DNA from: Rhynchopus sp. YZ270_cl-10
Lineage: Eukaryota; Euglenozoa; Diplonemea; Diplonemida; Diplonemidae
Direction of reading: 5' to 3'
Length of the DNA stretch: 64,000 nucleotides
NCBI GenBank assembly: GCA_964035575.1
Contig: OZ037884.1
Span: 1,116,001-1,180,000, forward strand
The position numbers and the translations under genes are program-made. Of this stretch, positions 58,078 to 64,000 are shown in pieces (within the stretch, counting starts at the first letter, position 1; the number at the start of each line of letters is the position of its first letter). The notes beneath the pieces were generated by a model. The model was not told where the DNA came from. It saw only the letters and a program-made list of their open reading frames with translations, and did no database searches.

Positions 58078-59070
58078 ATGCTCGCACCACGCCCACCACC
58101 CAAACCAGAAGCCGGATTCTCCGCCCGCAAGCCTTCTGTACATAGCAGCGCTGCGGAGACACCTAGTCTAGAGGGATTGGATGCAGCCCTGGCAGGAGAC
58201 GACATCGATTGGGACACTGTATACCGCCTTGCGGGGGAGACCGCCACTACATACCCTGGCGCACCACCGGACACAGCGGACACTGTTGCTATCGTCTATC
58301 GCAATGCGGATACCGGCGCTGAGACGGACCTGCAGACTTTAGCAACGTTTTACGACCAGGACGATGCGAGAGAGTTGTTGGAGACATTACAGACGGACAT
58401 CCCTGAGCATTACAGAGAGTACTGGACGCGTCCCATTGAGAGGGAGGTGGCTGGGCTGGCTGCTAAGGAGTATACAGAGGTAGTGCGAGAGGCGCGGCGG
58501 GTTGAGGATGAGGAGCGGCAGATAAAGGAGGATATGGCGCGCACTGCGCAGTCGCAGCGTGATGCGGCGGAGTTCGAGACTTTGTCGCAGGCGATTAAAA
58601 GGTTGAAAAGCGATGTCACCTTCATTGACACTGCACTGTCTCATACGACGACGGACATAGCGACATTGGAGCATACCAGGCAAAATGAAAGCGCCGCACA
58701 GAAACGCGCCAACTGCAGCAGATTTCATCACAAATTAACAGAAGGGATTGCCATAGCGAGGGAAGAGGAGCGTGTCGAGCAGGTACGCATTGAGTGTGAC
58801 CATGCCTTCGATGTTCTCATGTTGGATGAGTTCAAAGCGCGTGGCGCAGTCGACTCCCTTGCAACTCATGAGTTGCTCGCCCTCAGCTGGCACAGCGCGA
58901 ACTCCAAAGAGCTTGCACGCTTCACAGAAGAGGAAACCGAGGTGCGTGACTACATAGAACGTCGTTTCCACGACAGTCTCAGTACACACACCCCCGCCCT
59001 AGCAGAGCTTGGGGTACGCGCAGAACGCATAAGAAAAATACAAGAATTAAAGCGACAGTTGAATAAGTGA
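58078..59070 (+). CDS. coiled-coil protein of unknown function
   Basis: 330 residues from the ATG at 58078. The frame is open further upstream (57925), but that part is a C/T-rich leader with membrane-like artefact composition. A proline-rich start (MLAPRPPPKPEAG) is followed by an acidic region, then from about residue 120 to the end by long charged helices (REARRVEDEERQIKEDMARTA-like) that read as a coiled coil. No motif is recognised. The length and helix pattern would fit a subunit of a microtubule-associated or vesicle-tethering complex, but that is guesswork. No introns. Confidence 0.7.
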   Translation: MLAPRPPPKPEAGFSARKPSVHSSAAETPSLEGLDAALAGDDIDWDTVYRLAGETATTYPGAPPDTADTVAIVYRNADTGAETDLQTLATFYDQDDARELLETLQTDIPEHYREYWTRPIEREVAGLAAKEYTEVVREARRVEDEERQIKEDMARTAQSQRDAAEFETLSQAIKRLKSDVTFIDTALSHTTTDIATLEHTRQNESAAQKRANCSRFHHKLTEGIAIAREEERVEQVRIECDHAFDVLMLDEFKARGAVDSLATHELLALSWHSANSKELARFTEEETEVRDYIERRFHDSLSTHTPALAELGVRAERIRKIQELKRQLNK

Positions 59071-59617
59071 TAAATGGAGGGGAGGAAGGGGGGAGGAGGA
59101 GGAGGGGGATTGAAAAGTGTTGCCGTTCCCCATCGTGTTTTGGTGACGCTTCCACACTACTTCCTCTAGGGCCCTTATAAAAAGTAACACTTTTGGACTG
59201 GCGTCGACGAACATCGACGAACCAAACCGACGAACATTTGGTTCGTCGACGAACCAAAATGTTCGTCTGCACTATGTCAAGGGGTGGTGGTGTGGAGTGG
59301 TTGAGGGGGGTGAGGTGAACCACCATTTTGTTTCTCTTTAGTAGTGTGCGTACAACAATAAAACATATAGGAGCAAATTCTCTAAATGCACTTTTAACAA
59401 AAAAAATGTAAAAAAACGTCTTTTTTTTAGATGTAAACCACGAAATGGATGTAGGACTGCATGGTTGGGTGTCCACCCCATACAGCCGGTCATACCAAGG
59501 TACCCTGTTCACGAGAGGGCTGTGTTTCAACTCTACTTTTTTATTTTACATAGAACTCCAACAAAAAGCACTAATCCAGGACCCCTCCCATTTTTTGGGT
59601 AGGACACATTGTTCAAA
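59071..59617. other. intergenic with palindrome and upstream modules
   Basis: 59197-59273 holds a strong palindrome (listed separately). 59428-59535 is a module of about 100 bp (GATGTAAACCACGAAATGGA through TGTTTCAAC) whose second copy lies in intron 1 of the following gene. Confidence 0.6.
59197..59273. repeat. GACGAAC palindrome
   Basis: GACGAACATTTGGTTCGTC is followed directly by GACGAACCAAAATGTTCGTC, an almost perfect 39-bp palindrome, with two further GACGAACATCGACGAACC units to its left. It lies about 130 bp after the coiled-coil gene and 350 bp before the next start, so it could belong to either. Confidence 0.75.
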
Positions 59618-62600
59618 ATGTCTGGTGAACCCCCTCTTCCCAAGCTTGCAGGGAAGAGAGGTAGGGGTGACTCTTCTGAGGATGGGCATGAAATCCTTGC
59701 GCCGAACAAACGACACAAAGATGAGAGCGAACTGACCATGGGGGAGCGCAAGCAGGCGTCCTCACGACTGAATGCAAGCGCTCGGGTGCGCTACACCCTT
59801 GGAAAGATGGATGAGGCTGTAACCCGGTTGAAAGCCTCGCTCAAGGTCTGGCCCCACAACGCAGAGGCCTATCAGCTGCTCGGACTCATCATGCAGGACA
59901 AAGGCGAGGAGGGCACCGCTCTGGAGCTCTGGCTTCTCCAAGCCCACTTCGACAAGAAGAACACCGTCCTCTGGCAGGACCTCTTCCGCCTTGCAAGGAA
60001 GCTCGGCAGAAAGCGTGAGGAGGTTTTCTGCATCACACAACTCCACGCGCTTCTGCTCCACAAAGTGCGCGAGCTTCGGCGATCTGGTAAAGATGTGGAA
60101 GCAGAAGCTGCAGAAAAACGCTCATTAGAAGTATTAAAACATCGTCTCGACCTTTTAGAAGAAATTTCTGAATGGAATCTTGCGATTGATGGATATAAAA
60201 AGATGTTGGCGAAGGATGCGTACGACGCAGAGAGCGTACACCGTGTCATGCGTCTCTACGTTAAGGTGCTTCTCTTTGAAAAGGCAGCCGCAGTGTGTGA
60301 CACCTTTTTCCAAGCGGTGTCAGAGAACCCTGACAAGGTAGATGTGCACAGCGATACTTTCCTGCGTGTCGCGACTGTAGCGCTGGAGCTTCAGTTGGAT
60401 TTGGGAAGGTTTTCTGCGGCAGTGCAGTTTATCGACAAGCTGGTGGAGTTTCACAAGAAGGAAACCCTGCGGCAGCTGCACCCGGAGCTCAGCATCAAGG
60501 CGTGCATAGCGCTTGCGTACAGAGGGGACGTGGCGACGTCTCTGGAGCACTTCAATGCGATACAAAAGAACCTTTCTGCATCAAAGTTTGGAGATCTCTT
60601 CTTCGACTACGCAATGGTATGAGTTGTGTCTGTTCTTTAATCTTATGCGTTCTACACGATAGTTGATTTAGAGAACGAATGTCTAGCCTAAGAAGAGGGT
60701 GTAAGGTGTAGGTGTAGGACCCATCTTGACTGAGATAAGGCGGATATTTCATTTTCTAGATGTAAACCACGAAATGGATGTAGGACAGTATGGTTGGGGT
60801 TTACCTGGTACGCCAGTCGTCAGCAGGCTGTTGTGTTTCAAGTCAAGTATTCTTTCATTTTGTTTCATTTTGTTTCATTTTCGGAAAATTTCGAGTCATC
60901 TTTCTAACTCTCCCAAACAGACACTGATGAAGTGCGGTCACTCACGCGATGCGCTTCTCATGCTCGAAGCTATGGCACCACAGGGGTTTGCACTTCCGGT
61001 ATGCCTTTGCCCCCCCTTCCATTCACCCCATACTGAGACCCTACCACACTTCCCCCACCCCACAGGTTGTGGTTCTTGCCATGGCGAAGTGCAACTCCCA
61101 CATTGCAGATGAGCTAGACGCCGACGGAGCTAATGAACAGTCTCGCGACCGCCGCCTTCGTGCAGAGAAGCAGTTCCGCGGCACCCTGCGTGTCGACCCT
61201 TCCGCCACCGAGACACGTCTTGCCCTCGCCACACTCCTCGTCAAGCTTTATGGTGCAGAAAGCCTCACCGAGATCACGCAGCTGCTTGATTACCGCCAAT
61301 ACCTCGAAATGGGATGGAACTCCACTGTGTCGATGCGCTTTGCCCTAGAATCTGTTGAGATCTTCAAACAACTCAAACAGGACACCATTCTTGAACGCAT
61401 CGTTGAAGACGTCTTCACAGGCCTCACTGCGCCTGCAGACGACGGCGCCATCAGCCACGCCTTTGGCAAGGAAACACAGAAGCCTGCAGGCAACTCCCGC
61501 CTGCTCCGCATCGAGAAGACCCACGCCTCATCGGTTCTCTTTGCAACCTCGGTCATCCACAGCGAAACCTATGGGCAGGGGAGTGGTGGTGCGCAGCCGA
61601 CTGCTGTTGAAGCGGTCGCAGCGTTGCCACTTCACCCGGAGAAGACGAACGTTGCGCGGGCAGCAGCGAGCAAAGCCATCTCCGACCTATCACGAGAACA
61701 CAACGTCCACCGACGCGGCAAAGTTGACGACGAAGGAACGGTCTTCCAACTCAACAAGCTGGGCGCACAGAGGTTGGATGCTGGGAGAAATTGGGTCAAA
61801 AGCTTTCCTTCCGCAAGACCAGACGCGGACGTCGACTTTGGTGTACTAGACGACCTCCACGAAGACCTGGTAGTAGCACGGTTTCTCTCTACGTCCGACA
61901 TCCTCCGAGAATGCTACGAATTGGCCCGTTCAGACAACTCAGATGACAGCAGTGTGAGCATCCACTCCGCGCACTCCTATACCAATGAGGATAAGTACTT
62001 TCAAGACAACAAATCAGACGCAACGCCCGAATCACAAAACGATGCCATCGAGCAAGCAGAGGCGGCGCTCAAAGAGACCCTCTCCGTCCCTGTCACCCGC
62101 AAGCCGACCTCATCGCAGCCAACCCTATCTCTTGCGACATTGGAACGCAACGAACGTCTTTTGGTCGGAAAGCAGGCCCTCCCGAAGAGCGTGCTCCTCC
62201 AGAATCTGTTGAACCGACACACCAAATCGAAGGACCAAGACCACCTGAAGGCAAACAATGTTCGTCCCGACACCTTAGTGACGCACCCTCTTGGGTGGTC
62301 GTGCGTCACGTTCTACGAAGTGGTTGTACGAAGCCAATTCGGTGTGCGCGGTGCTTGGCGTCTCCTGCGCTGGTACGTCGAGCGTGCAATAGATCTCTTC
62401 GAAGAAGGCTCCCGTCGTCTGTTAGACCGTGCCATCCTCTTTCTAGGACGGTTCATGGAGCCCGGCGCAACGGAGCATGCGTTTTCGCTTCTCCGCTACC
62501 GTCCGCTCATGAAAAAGCAGGTGTTCCGCCTGAAAATGCTGTGCTCCTTGGTCGCCGGCGACATCACAGTGGCGTTCCACCTGCTGCGCAAACAGATCAT

Positions 62601-63219
62601 GGTCGAAGGCGTGTCAAGCAACCACGCGTGGAACATTCTATCAAACCTTCTGCTCCTCCGAGCGAGGCACACCGACCTGCGCCCCACGCTCCGCCACTTG
62701 GTTGGCAGCAACATGCAGCAGAACCTCGCCTACCCTTTGTACATGGTCCTCGGGAACTGCCTCGCCCACCGCCACGGGTCAGGACGCCTTGCTCTGGGAC
62801 CGTATTTGAGTGCACACAAGCTTCGTCCACGAGACCCTTTAGTACCTCTCGTCATTGCATCAACATATGCGATCCAGGTGTCCACAAGGTACAACCCCAA
62901 CAGGCACTATACAATCCTGCATGCGCTAGGCTTTTTCGACATCTACCAGCGCCTGCGAGAGCAAGACCCTGCCTGCCTCTCGGAGATACAATACAACTTT
63001 GGCCGGCTCTTCCATCAATGGGGGCTCAACTCGACAGCAGCGTCACACTACCAACGTGTTCTGGACATGGCGGGGGATGTGCTGAAGGAGAACAGTAGCG
63101 AAGAGGCAGCACTGCTTTCGATGCACAGAGAGGCCGCGTTTAACCTGCACCTTATACTGCGGAAGAGTGGCAATGAACGAGCTGCGGCAGATGTGCTGCG
63201 GAAGTACATTGCTGCATAG
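59618..63219 (+). CDS. TFIIIC TPR subunit (yeast TFC4/tau131, human GTF3C3 family), 3 exons
   Basis: Exons 59618-60616, 60921-60998 and 61066-63219 join in phase 0 to give 1,076 residues (yeast TFC4 is about 1,025). A basic, acidic-patch N-terminus precedes TPR arrays at about 50-350 (RYTLGKMDEAVTRLKASLKVWPHNAEAYQLLGLI..., ALELWLLQAHFDKKNTVLW) and a second TPR/helical block over the C-terminal half (SEIQYNFGRLFHQWGLNSTAASHYQRVL). The order and the motifs around NAEAYQLLGLI and YNFGRLFHQ fit the TFIIIC subunit that contacts TFIIIB and so recruits RNA polymerase III to tRNA genes; this is recognition by pattern. Introns are 304 and 67 nt. The ATG at 59618 is the first in frame; an upstream TTG is not used. 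Intron 1 carries a dispersed module. Confidence 0.85.
60757..60850 (+). repeat. intronic copy of an upstream module
   Basis: Inside intron 1 of the TFIIIC gene, AGATGTAAACCACGAAATGG and the following 80 bp repeat the sequence at 59428-59535 upstream of the same gene. The similarity includes GTTGTGTTTCAA near its end and a following T-rich tract. Confidence 0.7.
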
Positions 63220-63790
63220 TCAACAGATGACGTGGCGTCGAGGAGGGAGGGAGAGAAAGAGAGAGAGAGAAGATGGACATCAACAGAACCCCCATTGTCA
63301 GACCAGAGGTTGGTATCTCGTCTTCGCATAGCTCTTTTGGATGGTGGAACAAAAAAAAAAACCCTTCGTGCAAAATAAACCAAGCGGAAAACCCATAAAG
63401 TTGCTTTGAACGGAGCGGGAGGGGTGGTGGGGGGGTTTTTTTTTAGATAGTTTTTCTGTTTTTGCGTTGCTTGGATGCAAAGACGGAAATTAATGAGGTG
63501 AAGGAGGAGGGGTTAAAGGTGGTATTACCAGCCGACCAAATATTGGAAAAAAAAGGGTGAATTGCGTTCACCATGCTTCTTAACCATGAAATCTTCTCTG
63601 TCACTTGCTCAATCGACACACCTCCATTTCAGACCGCTCTTCAAGGTGTCTCCAACCGCGGCAAGGAATGGACAAGGCGTGCCTTTAGAACTTTCTTCAC
63701 CGGCTGTCTGTGCCATCTGGGGTGCATCACCATGACCGAGATATGCTTCCATTTGTGGCTTCTCCTGTGCAATAGACGTACAGCCTTGTA
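63220..63790. other. 3' flank of the TFIIIC gene
   Basis: A GAGAGAGA tract follows the stop at 63217-63219. No gene is supported up to about 63570. From there an open frame at 63573-63791 has no recognisable domain and probably belongs to the 5' part of the gene that runs off the right edge. Confidence 0.4.
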
Positions 63791-63791
63791 G

Positions 63792-64000
63792 AAGTTGCTC
63801 AGAATATCGTCATGTGGTGCACCTTTTCACACAAGGTTTACGGCAGAACAGCGAGGTGCTCATTGATGCAGGGGCAGACATCGATGCAAAGAACAGCGAA
63901 GGATGTGCGCCTCTTCACGTTACTTGTGATGACGATAAACTAGCGATTCTGAAGGTGTTGGTCAAAGCAGGTGCGGATGTGTGTGTCACAGACAACACAG
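63792..64000 (+). CDS. ankyrin-repeat reading frame, partial at right edge
   Basis: In the frame of 63868, the sequence reads EVLIDAGADIDAKNSEGCAP then LHVTCDDDKLAILKVLVKAG and ADVCVTDNT. This is nearly two ankyrin repeats with the usual GADIDAKN...G.APLH spacing. The frame is open to the window end, so the gene continues. Its start is not visible; the open frame at 63573 is in a different phase, so an intron near 63790 is likely. Ankyrin repeats mediate protein binding; nothing more can be said. Confidence 0.6.

Overview
The window is eukaryotic nuclear DNA, most likely from a free-living unicellular protist. It holds short GTAT...ACAG spliceosomal introns, alpha-tubulin, the ribosome-assembly factor BRX1, an ALG3-type ER mannosyltransferase, a TFIIIC TPR subunit, a group II PLP decarboxylase, and secreted WSC/laminin-G-like proteins. 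TGA and TAG are used as ordinary stops. I cannot assign a lineage from the sequence alone. Every confident gene lies on the + strand.

Layout. 1-5.2 kb: an ACTGTGT satellite, then the first of three related modular secreted-protein genes. 5.2-10.3 kb: two related two-exon genes (PH-like N-terminus, low-complexity tail) sharing one intron position. 12.3-14.0 kb: a glutamate/cysteine-sulfinate decarboxylase-like gene with a 30-bp-stem hairpin just after its stop. 14.5-25.4 kb: a gene-poor block of inverted-repeat elements, long palindromes, GTAC-containing satellites, remnants resembling tyrosine-recombinase N-termini, and a cleanly bounded hAT-like element. 25.7-27.1 kb: alpha-tubulin. 27.5-28.1 kb: another short inverted-repeat element.

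28.6-39.7 kb: a recently duplicated array. It carries a broken and an intact copy of the modular secreted protein, two nearly identical GILT (lysosomal thiol reductase) genes, repeated pieces of promoter and 3' sequence, and a separate secreted-protein gene. In both GILT genes an in-frame TGA replaces exactly the first cysteine of the active-site CxxC, with all the rest of the family signature intact. This is the signature of a selenocysteine (UPGC) GILT and is the most interesting observation here.

39.9-46.3 kb: two copies of a ~2.4 kb inverted-repeat element, each carrying a different nested insertion with its own satellite. 47.3-64 kb: an ordinary housekeeping stretch (WD40 protein, proline-rich/PDZ protein, ALG3, BRX1, coiled-coil protein, TFIIIC subunit), ending in the start of an ankyrin-repeat reading frame cut by the window edge.

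Across the window, short stem-loop modules recur upstream of unrelated genes and inside one intron, often followed by a T-run. They may be promoter elements, short mobile elements or small RNA genes; the sequence does not decide between these. No tRNA, rRNA or CRISPR array was found.
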